64,000 nt of DNA from contig JACVRA010000488.1 in NCBI GenBank assembly GCA_019828545.1, positions 62,001 to 126,000 on the forward strand, given 5' to 3'. The translations under genes were made by a program, and so were the position numbers. The notes beneath the pieces were generated by a model, which worked only from the letters and a program-made list of their open reading frames with translations, ran no database searches and was not told the DNA's origin. Shown here piece after piece: positions 21,076 through 33,835 of this stretch. Source of the stretch: Paracamarosporium sp. OC-R06-R3. Lineage: Eukaryota; Ascomycota; Dothideomycetes; Pleosporales; Didymosphaeriaceae. Positions within the stretch are counted from its first letter, which is position 1, and each line of letters begins with the position of its first letter.

Positions 21076-22369
21076 AACTAAGAGAGTTGAGGCCTCAGCG
21101 ACTGTTTATTGCGCGTACCATCTTCCGCACGGCTTATTATATACATTTGGAAAAATCTCCGAACGGTGTCGATAGCTGCAGGCATGTAAGTCATGAGGAA
21201 CCATGCCGCATCACATGATAGGTAAGCCGCCCCGCAATCGATACATATCTGCTGTACGTGAATCAATTCTGGAAGGTGCTTTCAGAATTGTATGGATCTC
21301 AAAGACTTTCAGGTGCCGAACATGCAGTGGATCCCTGTGATTCCGACGTTATGATGTACAAAGTCTTCCGAGTGTTACCTTACGATCAGTTGGGATATAT
21401 TTGAGCTAACTGTAATACGCTTAGTTTGGGTTCAAAGTTTCAGCCAACCAGCATCGTGTGAGCGCTACTATATTTAATACCTCACGACGTACCTCATAGT
21501 GGACAATAATGCAGCCATTCATGTGCGTACCAATTCCTGGATGGTCCAACTTGTCTAAAAGGCCACACTCATACCTTTAGAAAGGGGACTTCTTTCAATC
21601 GCAAAAGATCGACCATTGAAAGGACTGTAATACGGTAGCGTGTTCATCGCTATATATTTAAGAGAAGCATCGACAACGGCAAATGCAATCAGCCAATCAT
21701 GTCACTCTTAAAGAAATTCGTGTGCTTCATATTCCGAGCTCTCAGTGCAGACCAGAATTAGAATATTGATTGATAGATAGTCTCACGAATCTACAGTCCG
21801 AGGTTAGCCCATTGCATGATTTTCGATTCCTCGAGCCACACACTGTATACGCTCTGCATGTAGCTTTCACGGTTAGGAACTGCAACGCTCCTCTGTCATC
21901 TTTCAGGATAGATTAGGGCCTTGTTTCAAAGAACAATTTACGATCTCATGACATTAGATGTGGGTCGTAGTACGAACAGTGATGTCACTAATTTACCATC
22001 GGAAGCCAAATACAAGGATGACACACATTCGGTATTTTGGTGCGGGCTGCTTGCATTGCAACGGTGATTTGGATTCACCGCAATTTTCCAACATAAAGAA
22101 ACGGTATACAAAAATAAAATCATTAAGTAGTCAACAAGTATCCTTTTGAGGACTAATATGCCGTATTACAAAATCAACTACTATACAACGGAGCCAAAAT
22201 GTAGAGTCGCGGACCCCGCGCTTGGTTACGAACCCTGCAAATCGCCGTAAAAGAAGCCCGACCCGACACAGAAAAATGCAGCCGTCAAGTCTATCCTGTT
22301 AAACCAATTTCGTAACATCATAATCCTAGGCCGATTTCATCCGTAGTCGTCCCATGTCATATCAAGCGA
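21076..22369. other. Intergenic, AT-rich
   Basis: GH76 promoter side and 3' flank of the small minus-strand gene. AT-rich, with no long frame. I see no terminal repeats or transposon remnants. Confidence 0.45.
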
Positions 22370-22585
22370 TTAATGCCCCGTGACGCTGGCTCCTCGATTA
22401 CCGATAACATCCATGGAAGTCCCCCTGGATCTGCTTCGTCCACCTGATCCTGGTACGCTCAAAGATTGGCGGCCGCGGTTCGCACTCACGCTTGTGCGTC
22501 CGGATGGTGCGGTGCTGACTTTGCGGGGTGCTTCTCCCCACGGAATACCAGCGACGTGCTTGCGAGAAAAGATACTGCAACCCAT
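22370..22585 (-). CDS. Possible 71-residue protein with MGCS N-terminus
   Basis: A short single-exon frame of 71 residues from a true ATG. It begins MGCS, the context for N-terminal myristoylation with adjacent palmitoylation, which would tether it to membranes (inference). The rest is Gly/Ser/Arg-rich with no recognised domain. Support for its being a real gene comes from the 5' side: on the minus strand about 170 nt upstream contain no ATG and read as a typical CA-rich fungal leader, and a TATA-like TACTTAAAGG sits at 22798-22807. The codons are GC-ending, unlike the AT-rich flanks. I do not recognise a homologue; a chance frame remains possible. Confidence 0.45.
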   Translation of the reverse strand: MGCSIFSRKHVAGIPWGEAPRKVSTAPSGRTSVSANRGRQSLSVPGSGGRSRSRGTSMDVIGNRGASVTGH

Positions 22586-23493
22586 CGTAGTGTTTGCGAG
22601 GTTGACTGGTAGACTTTGATTTCAGATAGACTGGAGTAAAGTCGAAGGTCCTTTGGCTTTTAGATTCTCTCCGAAGAATTCGGTTTGATTTGATGGTGAG
22701 GAGAAAATGCGTTAAGTGATTGTTTGGTTTGATATTTTTCTCTGTGTAGAGGTATGTTGTTCGATGTTCTGATCGATTTGCGGGAGGATTTTCATCCCTT
22801 TAAGTACTCAACCGCTCCCACTTCTCTACCATATCGCGTGGCGGAGTGACTCTTGGCTCATACGCATGTTGTGTGTATGCCATTGTATATTCCAAGCACA
22901 TGACATCGGCCAACGCAGTCTAGCGTCTCAGCACCGATATTGGTCGCATGGCACCAGTAAGCTCACCATGTTCCAGATCTTACAAAACGCGAGCCCAGCA
23001 TATCTAGTGTCTTGGGAGAGCGCATTAGCGGCTTTTTAGTGGAGGGCGGAGCAGCTTGGCGCTAGCGGAGCGGAGATCTCGGAAGGGTGGAGTGCTACGT
23101 CATTCCTAGAATTGCCACCCAGATAGCAAAAATCTGGAGAGAATCTGGAGATACCGTTCCCATTCTGAAAGAGGCCGGTAGATGTGACGTCGGCCGTGAA
23201 TAAATAAAATCACTCGCCCCACAGCCAAGCTGCTGCTGTTGCCGCGTCAAACCACCTTCGAATTCTATCGGCAGCCTACATACAGGGAACGTTTTAGTAA
23301 GACACTTCACATGGAAACGAGAGTGCATCTGCATCATTCCGCCCGTATTCGGAGACTTCCTTAGTGGTGTAAGACTCTGGTTTGCCTGCCTGCGCCACTT
23401 TGTCGGACTTTTCTGGTCTCTACGAGCTTCCATCTTCCACTATACGTTACAACGATCCTAAGAGAATTCTGTAGCGCGCACTGCGTGTATCAT
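22586..23493. promoter_or_regulatory. Leader and promoter of the small MGCS gene
   Basis: From 22586 to about 22770 the minus strand is an ATG-free, CA-rich leader-like sequence, preceded by a TATA-like element at 22798-22807. The remainder, up to 23493, is 3' flank of the NLR-like gene. No other gene is seen. Confidence 0.4.
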
Positions 23494-26400
23494 TCACGCG
23501 TTGTCGCCATCGTCAATGTCTTTCAAGCCGCATTCTCCCAGCCAATACCTCTCCCAAGCTTGCGGCCACCTTACCTCCTTCAGCCCTTTGATCCATTCCG
23601 TAACCGATAGTTCCTCGTCATCAATTCTGATCATGCCATCTTTGACTCCTCGCCAGCCTTGCATGTAGCCCTTCAAATAGCGGTGGGGTCTATCACATAC
23701 ATAGGCTGATTGATCACTAGCACTAGGGCTGAGGCGGCGTTGCGTAACTTGCTGATCGAAACAGTCTTCACATATGTCTACCGTTGGGCATATGAGACAT
23801 AGGTGCATTTGGCGGAACCATTTATATATCGTTTCGCGACAAGAATCGCAGTAGATGCAGTAGCCAGAGAAGTCCTCATCCCACAGCCAAGGCATCGGAG
23901 GCTCGTAGACGTGATCACTGACGGACTCGACTTTGTCACCATTTAACGACCCGTTACTACGTGTAAGTTCCTGGTCCTGTTCGTTTTCGGATGCAATCAA
24001 TGGCTCGTCTACCTCTGTACCTTTTTCTCTGGTTTCAATATTTCGTTCGGATCCCTCTTGTTTTAAGGGTCGCCTAATGGACCCTTCTTCGATTTCCTGA
24101 GAGCTCTCCTCATCACTGACGTCACTTTGGTGTTTGTTTTGTTCATGTACAGTCCAGTCTAAGACAGAAAATTGAGCAGAGTAGGCGATGCGTGTGTCGC
24201 GTTCTAGACCATCCATCAAACTTAGGATCTTTGCAAGTAGTCGGAGGCTCGGGCCGTCGTTGTGCGACACATTATCTTCTAGTCCGCTGATGCATGTTGA
24301 GAATACATCATTCATAAAACGGTGATAGTCTTGTGCTGGGCCCATGACGCGAAGCATGTTAGCCAGAAGCATACCAACATGGGATTCTTTCAGATCGTCG
24401 TCGGAGTAAATATTTGGTATCGACTTCAATTCACCAAGGAGTGTTGCCTTTTGCTGTGGGTTCGATGATGCCTGAAATTGGGAGAAAATAATGCCGGCAA
24501 GTCGTATCCGCTGCTCGGTTAATGCCTCCTTCAGACTTTCTTTATACCATGGTTCCGTTTCTGGTTGTATAGATAGGATATCCATCCACACCCTCTTAGC
24601 GCGATCAGTGTCACTTAGGACTGTTAGATAAAGGTGAGCTAGAACAGTACGGACCCTGGTCAGCAATAGCCCCTCCTGAGAGGACTTGACTGCCTTCTTC
24701 TCCAATGCATTTAGCCAGTCTACCAGAAAATCCACCTCCCCAGTCATCTCTGCTATGCGAGAAATCTTTTTGAGATCATTGTTATCCAACCGATTCGAAT
24801 ATGTTATCTTGAACCACTCTTCGCGTTGCATGTTGGACCATGACCGAAGTGTACGCATGAACATACCCCCACTAGGATCTAGCTTGTCGCATGTTGCTTG
24901 CATGTCCATTAAGACACCTCGGTCCAAGTTGCCTCCTTCTGAATCCAACAGGCTGTTATATAATTCGAGCGCCCCCTCAAGCTGACCGATATGTTGCAGT
25001 CGGTTTGCCTTCATCGACGCGATTGGGACATATTTCGATCTTATGGCTTGTTGCTGAGCTTCTGAGTAACTTGTAGTGGACCTTAATATTGCTAAAGCCT
25101 CATCTAGGAAAGAAAGAGGAATCCTGGAGTCTCCTTCCGAGCCATGGACTTCGGCCAAAAGGACTAAACCGTCGATCTTGTCCAAAGGATTGTCTTCAAT
25201 CTGCTCGAGACTTCTCTTACAATACGAGATGGCCTGCATTTGGAGATGTTGATTGGCTTCGTCATCTGCGTCTATAGACCCGACCATAGTTTGATACGCA
25301 GTCCCTCCAATAGCCCTCAATGTTTTAGCTCCCTTGTTCCCAGGTTCGAAAGCGTCTGCTACCAGTACTATTTCCTGAATCTTGTCCAAGGTAGGTACCG
25401 GGGCCCCATCATCACGAAGCGTCATGTACTGAAATAGACTGTTAGCGTAGGATCTTTTACGAGCAGTCGAACCCCTTATGTTGTTTTAGGATAGACAATA
25501 CGAAGCCCGGCAGTACCCAACTGTTGCACTGTAGCTGATGATGAATGACAAACTTACGAGGTCAAATGCAGGCTTCAAACCTGAATCCCAACTAATCGAG
25601 ATCTTAAATGAGGTTATGCTATTAATCCAAGTGTTGAACTGTCCTTGAGCTAGGGAGAAAACAAGACTTTGCGGGGTCACACTAGCGGCCCATGATCTAA
25701 GTTCGGGCTCAAGAAGGTGATCAGGTATCGTTAGACTTTGTTGTACCCAGGCCATGGCTTTGTCGTACCACGGAAGTACGTCTGGAGATCTCGCGAGGTA
25801 AAGGCTCTCATCCAAGAAAAACTGCGAATACTGACGAGCGCTTAACATGATACGATGAAGCACGCCGGTTACCTTAGCCACTGTCTCGTCGGATGCTTTG
25901 TCCAGATTCAGCGCCATGAAATTTTCGCGCCAGCAGTCGACAAGATTGGCTTTCGGTCCAAATGCGTGTGCTTCCTCGGGGCTATCTTCCAATAAGTCTG
26001 CACACATATTCAAAATTAATAGATGAGCGTCATCTGCACAGGTCCTTATCCCTTTGGCATCTGAGGAATTCTCGAGAGAGTCGCGAAAGTATTGACGCAG
26101 CGATCGCTCATGGAATGCCAAAGTGGATGCACCGAGCGACGCTAATTCTTCATAAGCCTTCAGCGCGGCTTCTTCTTCCTCCCCAATTGAATCAATATCG
26201 AAATCTTCATGGGTTTCTTGTAACGCAAGACCGTCGTCTGGATCAACCCGTGATAGTGAAAGGATGCTGATCAATATAAGCGTGCGACTTTCAAAATCCG
26301 GAGGATAAGACTGACCGTGACAACCGACCTATAATCTCACTTTCAAGATCTATAGCTTCTCCAACGCCACTGCATGCACAGTTGACGATTTCCTCAGCCT

Positions 26401-28524
26401 GGCATAGCAGAAGCAATTGTTTAGGATAAGCGAGCCAGGTGAAAAGTGCTTTTAGCGTAAAGTACTGGCCAGGCGTTCGACCTCGGTTGCACTCATCAAA
26501 AAGTGAACGGTAGATATCGTGCAGGTTTGCGGGCATTGTTTCCAGAGCTTTGAGAATCAGATCTTCACGCCCAATACTGGAGATTTTGCGAAACATATGC
26601 TCAACATACAACATGGCTGCAGGCTAGTTAGTGTATGAAACCTCGTCCAATACTCTCCGACATACAATCCGCGTGTTTTACCACTTTACGCAATATGTGT
26701 TTTGCGACCGGTGAACGTAGTTTTCTGAGGTATGGCGATGTCTTCATGCGATGTATTGCAAGCGTCTTCAAGCCATTGACGATTTTGTCCGAATCAAGCT
26801 CGAGGATAATAGGTTCTAAGTGCCCCAATGCGGCACTGTAACGTGGCCTACTCGTGACCACAACTGATATTCTTGAGCTTTCCTTTCTTATTGTCTCCAG
26901 AAATTGCATCAAGAAGCCTTGGTCCTCCTCATGTGCCTCGTCAAGTCCATCAAGCATCAACCAAAGGTGACCTAAGTTCTCGAAATCTCGCTTGAATACA
27001 GAAGTGAAGAATCGAAGCCATATAGGCTCTTGTGTCGTGATATGCTCCTCTTCCTTGAGGATGTTGGCGATTTGTACAGCGTACCGTCCACTTGATTCGG
27101 CTAGCTGCACCGCGCTACAAGCCAAAGCAGTCTGAATAGACTGGAGGCACGACCGCTCTTCCTTGAAGTAGAAGTAGGCAATGTTCGAAGAATGTGGGGT
27201 TTCGGAAGCCACCCTTTGCTTGATAGAATGCGTAAGAAAAGACTTTCCAGTCCCATCGGCACCTCTGATCCAGAGGAGCGGGATGTCTCCGTTGAGCCAG
27301 GCAGTGAAAGACGGATCCTCAGCTATCCAGTCGCTAACGCCGTCCACGCAAGTTTGCTTGAAATCCTGATCTTGGATTAGGTTTGCCACATAAGCTTCCT
27401 GGAAGTCTTCGCAAAGGTCCCCGAAGAAGGTTTTAATGCGCCCCACAGCTATGACTTTGCTGTCTCCAACATCGTCTTTGGCGGTAGCACGATTTGCGTC
27501 ATCTTGTTCGCCCTTGTATTTCCTTTCGACCGCTCGTAGAATTTGGGCTTGTTGCTGGGCAAGTAATACTTGCATGGCATGGCTTTCCTCTTGCTTGGCT
27601 TGTATGGATATGAAGCCCTCAGAAACTTGCAGTTCAAGGTTGAGATTACTTGCGTACAATCCCTGAACGTCCTCAGACATCGTCGCTCGGAAATTCTGAA
27701 TATGTTCATCGAGCTCGCTAACTTTTACGTTGACTTCTCCGACCTTATCTTGGGTCGTTTTGATAGCGCTGTAGCTGGCATATCCGACAGTCGCGCCCAG
27801 TTCTTCAATGGAAGCCTGCATGGCAGCATATGCGGCAGCGAGTTCCTTGTCTTCTAGGTCCCATAAAGCATGCAGCCACTGCTCTAGTTAAAATCAGCGG
27901 ACGAAGACATAACAGGACAGTATAACGTACTGAACCGTTTTTCTTTGGTCATAGCCTCTACTAAAGCGCATATGGACAACTGGATCGAAAAGACACGCAC
28001 AATGGCCACGGTGAGCGCTTTGGTTTCTGCTTGGTTTTCAATTATCGAGAGCCGCTCAAAGAATCGCCCTGAATGCTCAAAGAATGCTTCTACACGGTCA
28101 TAGTCGGCTTTGACCGCCGCGAAAGCCTAATAGTCGTTTAGTCAATACTTTATCAACATTCGAAGTGCGACCTTACAGAAAGAAGGTGGCCACACGCTGC
28201 AAAAACAATCCCCACAGGCATCGCAGGAGGGAAGGCTCCAGCGGCGGAGCCAATCGTCTCAAAACCACTGATGACTTTCTGCATGTTCCCGAGATGGTTG
28301 CCAAAAGCAGATCGTACTCGATCTGTTTTGCTATCGTCATGTCGAAATCCTTTGAACGACTTCAGACTACCTTCAGTCATGCTCATGACATCCGAGATTC
28401 CGTGAGCCTTCATGTAATCCATCTTCCTTCCGGTCTTCTTCATGTAGTCTTCCACAGCTTTGGTCCAGAGCAAACCAATATCTGTGCCATCGCTTGGCAG
28501 CGCAGTGGTTGTCCTTGATGCCAT
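23494..28524 (-). CDS. NLR-like protein: Goodbye, NACHT, helical repeats, zinc finger
   Basis: Six exons on the minus strand join in frame: 28524-28177, 28126-27931, 27883-26666, 26616-26316, 26266-25558 and 25428-23494, giving 1568 residues. Residues 1-170 match the fungal STAND N-terminal Goodbye domain (LWTKAVEDYMKKTGR near the start). A heptad-like helical segment at about 200-310 may be a coiled coil. The NACHT ATPase has a P-loop GADGTGKS at 389-396 and a Walker B LMLDGLDE near 490-497. Downstream is a long helical region, possibly TPR-like. Near residues 1448-1480 a Cys-rich finger (CIYCDSC, CLIC, CEDC) resembles a ZZ finger. Relatives act in heterokaryon incompatibility or innate recognition; a role here is inferred from architecture. 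All key ATPase motifs are intact, so it is not an obvious pseudogene. Confidence 0.88.
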
Positions 28525-29431
28525 TTTGGATTACAATATTTAGAGAGTTGACTGAGAAGGTCTCAGCGAAGAGAGAAAGACACACATGTAGGAAGTCACC
28601 ATGTCCTCAATTTGTAAGTTGCTTGTGGTCCTGATAAGGGATAGCACGTCAGCAAAATGAAGCGCTAACCCCAACTTTGGGGGCCGGGTCTTTGGTTCCA
28701 AGCCTAGGCACAGAAGCGTGCGTTTACTTTTCGAGCTAGTGCGCAAGAACTATCCAAGATCACGATTGAATCTGCTAGACTGGAAGTGATTGTGAAGACT
28801 TTGGATACGATAGAAGGTGGTGAGACGGATGCTAGAGTTACATCCACTGAAGGAGGCGTCGCAGTGAAACTCCAGGTTTCGGCGATGCGACAGCTCTGCA
28901 GACCGGCAACACTCCGACCCGTTCCAGACTTCTTCCCCGACTACATCCCAGATACATCATATCACGAATGGAGCCATTGTGCACCTTCGAAAGCGTCGCT
29001 TTTGTTGTTTGGTAGCAAAAGAAGATCATGACGTGGCTCGAGATTCTGTGTATATTTTGTTTAGCAAGTCAACGCCATTTTCTTATGATCTGGTTAGTTA
29101 GATCCTTCAATCCACAGCATCAAGATTTCACCTCCTTGAGGAACTGACGAGACATACTTTTCGTGCATGGCACATGCTAATTCATGCAAACCCACCATCA
29201 CACATCACGTGTTTCACAAGACAATCAATTGAACATGCTATCCACCCAATTATATTAAGCTTTAAATATAACATAGCCTATAACTGTTTAGAAGTCAATA
29301 TCATCTACCGCATGCTAAAGCAGCTGGCTACCCACAATATCGCTATCATCATATCGAATCTACTCATATCAATCAATCATAACCTAGCCTAGGAGGCGAA
29401 TATAGTTGCCTGTCCACCAAATATAGCGCTC
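28525..29431. other. Intergenic between NLR and JmjC genes
   Basis: Promoter of the NLR-like gene and 3' flank of the JmjC gene. Positions 29170-29400 are very AT-rich. TCACGTGT occurs near 29208. Short frames here lack ATG starts. No gene seen. Confidence 0.5.
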
Positions 29432-32400
29432 TCAAGCCATTTTCCTCGGCCTCCCACGCGGTCGTCCCCTTCCACGACCTGAGCTAGAACCTCTCGTAGG
29501 CACCAATGACAGGCGGCCTAAAGGCCTACCAACCGGTCTCTTTGGTGTAGGCGCTCTAGCCGGAATCTCATCCTCGCTCTCAGACTCAGACTCCGAAACA
29601 TTGATTTTCTTAGATACCCTCTTGTTGATGCTTGTGAAGCTTGGCGGTGGCGCCTTGACCGTTGTCGTAGTTGTCGTTGTTGACGCTCCTTCGCCACTTC
29701 GCTTAGACACAATCTTGATTTTCTTGCCCTGTATGCCGGGCCTCGAGAAAATGGAGTTGGTCGATTGTAAAGGCGGTCCGGTGGGCTCAGAACCAGATGA
29801 TAACGAACGTTCGGCGGCTCTCTCGTGGGCGAAGGGTTCGTCTTCTGCGGCAAGTGTGTCGATGAAGCCGTTGAGGGACTCGTTATCGGAGCCACTGAGA
29901 TACTCCTCTGCGATACCCATCTTTGCGCGTAGATTCTCTCGGGCTTCTTTTTCGGCAGCAGCGGCACGCGACTTCTCTTCTTCGGTTTTGCGCTGGGATT
30001 CGAGGGCGGCAGCGGCGGATTGTGCAAGGAGAAGGGTCTCGCGAGTTGAGTTGTCGTCTTCGCCAACACCAACTTCATCAGGTAGCTCGCTGGTGCTTTT
30101 GGGTGGCTGATCAGGCGAAGACAAGTCAAGGGTAACGCTTGGCTTTGCTGACATTGAATCCCTTCGCTCAGCCAACTCCTGTTTCCGTATCCGATTTCGC
30201 TCGATGTTCTTCTCGCGATTCGGGTTGGCCAGACCATCCCTGAAGTCTTGTGGTAGCTCGGTAGGTAAGTCTTCCTCACCTTCATTCTTCCGTGCCAACC
30301 AGTTGGACGCTCTACCAGACGACCGGCCAGCACCCGGCGTGCCATATCTAGTCACAATATCTTCATCATCTTCCTCTTCAGAATCGATGGTAATCTCTTC
30401 GAAACGTGGTCGCCTCCGCCCAGGACGTGCAGGCTTACCAGGCAGGCTGATCTCCGGATTACGCTTCCTTGTAGAGTACGTCTCGTCTTCGTTCACACGG
30501 ACCTTGAATGTTTTTTGGGCCTTCTCCTTTCGAGCAGGAGTGACGGCAGGTTTTTTGGCGGCCATAATATCAGACTGAATGATATTTTCCGTATTGCCTA
30601 GTAGTTCTTCGCTAGATTCTCGTTCTCTTTCAAGTTCTGGACGATCGAGCACTGGTCTGTTCTGTATTGCCTCAAGAAGGTCGCTATCCAATTGGAACCT
30701 AACAACCTTAGATTTTCCTTGCATTCTGGCGGCTATGAAAATGGACTGATCTTTCCGCTTGGCTTCATCGAGTAGTTTCCGTTGCACTTCTTTTTGATAC
30801 TGCTTCCCAGAAGTGGTTTTCGGCTCGAGGCGTTGCGGCGTATCATTTTTGTTCTTTTTTTGTTTCTTTTTCCTCCTTCTGTGATCTGCATTCTCTTCCT
30901 CGACCCCATTTTCGCGGTTGCGTTTACCAAGGCGCGGGATCTCCGCATCCGGATCTGGATAGAAAGAGCTTCCTTCATCTGCAAAGGAATTGTCTATGGC
31001 TGATGGGAAGCCACTGCCGTTAGTCCCGTTGATATGGTCATCAACTTCGCTAGTCCCATTGATTGGTGAGTAGGCAATACCATTTCGACTTGGATCATGG
31101 TTGAGATCCATATAACGATCGTCAAATTCTGGATTTACCAGTTTCGCTTGCTCGGCAGCTGCGCGTCGATTCGCCATGGCCAGATCCTCTTCCCGCACCC
31201 AGTTCAAGTTCGAGATGCTGAAATCCACAAGGCATTCCACTGATCGCGGATCCGCTACTTTTCTCGTGTCATGGCCCAACAAAGTCCCCCTAGGTTCATA
31301 TGAATTCTGTCGAGGATCACTTCGGCACTTGCCAGTATTACATACTCGCCTACAATGCGGGCATTTCCAGGCGGGGTCTTCCATGACGGTTATTGGCATC
31401 ATATCGTGCGCTCGAAATAGGGTGCCATAGCAGTAGGCATAATCGCAACTGGTACAGAAAGCCATCTTCCATTTGGGATGTCGATGCAAGCAAACATGAC
31501 AGGATTTATGTTTACTCAGCCACTGCTTAGACTTCTTCTTCGCCGGTTTTGGGTAACCATTTGCATCAACCTGTGGCGCCTCTTCTTCAGATTCTTCGTT
31601 CGCAGGATGGGGGTTTTTCATATCCACGAAAGGTCGCGTCTTGAGTTGCTCTTGGCACACTTGAGCAAGAGTTTTCTTGCTAAGATAACGCCTTTCTTCT
31701 TGTAACGGCAAAGGCGTCTTCTCAGATAGGCGGCCATCGATTTCGACTATCTGGGCGCGCCACTCCTCATACCTATGCATCAAATCTTTCCACTTCCATT
31801 GCTCAACCCAGGTGTATCCTGATTGACATCCGCAACTTCGACCCATGCCGTAGCAATCCATACAGACGTCGTAAGGTTCCTCTATGTCTTGGCTATAGAG
31901 GTTCTTACAAGATTTGCAAGTCAAGAAGCGGTTGAAGATGTTGCACCTGCAGTAAGCGCAAGTGACGTTGCCATCGAAGGGTAAAAACTCGGGATGTTCT
32001 CGAGGCTGCTGTGCTTCAGGCGCAAACATTTCGGAGAGCAGTATGTTCTTGTAAAGGTCAAACAACCTCTTGAAGTCGCGCTGGACGTGACGAATCTTGA
32101 GTGAGCTGTTAATAATATCTTCTTGTTCGCCACCCAGTTCGCTCTGCGCCCGAGCATGCTTGATCAGACTGGAGTATTTGAGAAGAGTGTAGTACACGAT
32201 TGCCTTGTTCTTGTACTGTTCGTCTCGACACACAATACGGGAGTTTGGCAGCGCTTCCGACATGGCCAATTCAAGAGTTTCGACGGTGGTTCGGTTCCAG
32301 GCTACTTTCATAGTGCGTGTGCCACGGTTCCAAACCTGGTGAGGGGCCAACGGCGGGATCAAGATGAAATCGCCGGGTCGCTGTTCGACAACATACGTTT

Positions 32401-33326
32401 TGAAAGGAGCTTTCTTCCACGCGATCAGCTGTGCGAAATGGTTTTCTACTTCAATATCATGCCCAAGAGTCGACAGCCAGTACTCGGACACGAGATGTCG
32501 ATCTTTAGATTCAGTCATAAACCACAAGGAAGAGCCTGGTCTCTCGGGCTTCCCATCTTCACCAACTGTTGTGGAGGCGTTCACCATAATGTTCTGGCCG
32601 AGAGACGCGCACATCTCTCGATGGGCCGGCGTGTAGGTTCCTTCGTGGCCAATGTAGCACATAAGGTTCTCAGCGCGGATCTCCGGCGGCAAGCTGCTCA
32701 TCAGATCACCTGCGCGCCCAATTCCTCGACCTTTGCGACCGCCAGGTTTATCGAGGGCTCCCGGTCCGCCTATGTCTCCGGTGCTCTCGTTGAGATAGAA
32801 CAGACCCGACGGGATGTGCTCCTTGACCTTGTTTCGCCACACGTCCGGACAGTCAATGTCCTTGAGGTAGACGCGCTGCCGTGTTTGATCACGATAACGC
32901 TCAGCGTCCTCAAAGAATTGCTCCGTGAGCTTGCCCATATTTTTGAGGTAATGCTTGATCGTGAGTGGAATGTTCTCTTTAGAGGTCAGGTTGCGCGCAT
33001 TTTCGGCTGTGAAGTTGTAAGCATAATTGCGCAGAGCCCGTGGTAGAGTTCCACCCACGCTTGTCGCCCATGTTGTCGCGGAGCCACGACGGCGTAAATG
33101 TCCATGGGTCCAGCACTTCCTCAAAGCCGTCTATCACCAGTGGCTTGCCTCCTATTATAACGTGCAATAACACGAGCTTCTCGAACTGCTCTATGCCATT
33201 GTTGGCGATCATCTCGTAGGATATTCGGTCGGCATATTGGAAGTTGTCTGCGGTTTCGACGAATGTTCGTACGTCGAAATCGGGGGGGATGGGCTCGAAC
33301 GATGCCTGCGGTCGTGCCGCCGGCAT
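29432..33326 (-). CDS. JmjC-domain protein with zinc fingers and AT-hooks
   Basis: Two exons, 33326-33059 and 33006-29432, separated by a 52-nt intron whose removal restores NMGDKPENARNLT; 1280 residues. The JmjC domain has the iron-binding triad H218-x-E220 (in TPAHREM) and H312 (in PPLAPHQVW), so demethylase chemistry is plausible. A first Cys cluster (CAYCRCN, CKSC, CMDC) follows, then a zf-4CXXC_R1-like finger (CHVC, CTSC, CPHC, CRRVC). The C-terminal 500 residues are charged, Ser/Lys-rich and disordered-looking. The extreme C-terminus has GRP repeats (RRPVGRP, GRGRPRGRPRK), which are AT-hook motifs. It should be a nuclear chromatin regulator. The histone substrate is unknown. Start: an in-frame stop lies upstream, and this is the first ATG after it. 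Confidence 0.88.
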
Positions 33327-33835
33327 CGCGGGGGTCGAGGCGGCGCTTCCACGGGTGTTGTTCGGGCGGGTGAGGTAGCTACTTCATCGGCGCGCTTCGC
33401 GGTCGCGCGAGATGCGCAGCGCAAGTCTGTCGTGGGAACCCTTTCGACAAGTTCGAGAGACGGCGAGCATGCGCAGGCACCGCAGCGGTGGGGACGCGCG
33501 GAGGGCGGCGAGGTCAGGACAAGCAAAGGCGCACGCCGCTTATGTCGACAAGCTGGGAAAGATGCACCCACGGTTGGGGGAAAGCACGTGATCTGGTGAG
33601 AAAACCGTGCACGGACGACGCGACTCTCACCTCTCTCCCTCTCACCGCCGGCCATTGACTTTCTGTCCTTTTTCATTTCATTCCAGTTAAGAGCAATTCG
33701 GCCAAGTGAAGTGAGGCGATCCACATAATGATTGATTGACCCCCGTTCTGCTATAGTAAAGAGCATTTGGGGCAGTTCACAAAATACAATTGAGCAGCAT
33801 ACCGGACGCGTTACATTCTCAAAACCAATTTTACG
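33327..33835. promoter_or_regulatory. Divergent JmjC / COQ2 promoter
   Basis: A 509-bp divergent promoter. CACGTGA lies at about 33586-33592 and ACGCGT at 33806-33811, 25 bp before the COQ2 start. The part next to the JmjC gene is GC-rich. No gene seen. Confidence 0.45.

Noticed and set aside
29170..29400. AT-rich stretch considered as a transposon remnant or RIP-mutated repeat
   Set aside because: No terminal repeats, no target duplication and no transposase-like frame are visible.
29601..30110. Plus-strand frames antisense to the JmjC gene
   Set aside because: Shadows of the Ser/Lys-rich coding strand; no independent support.
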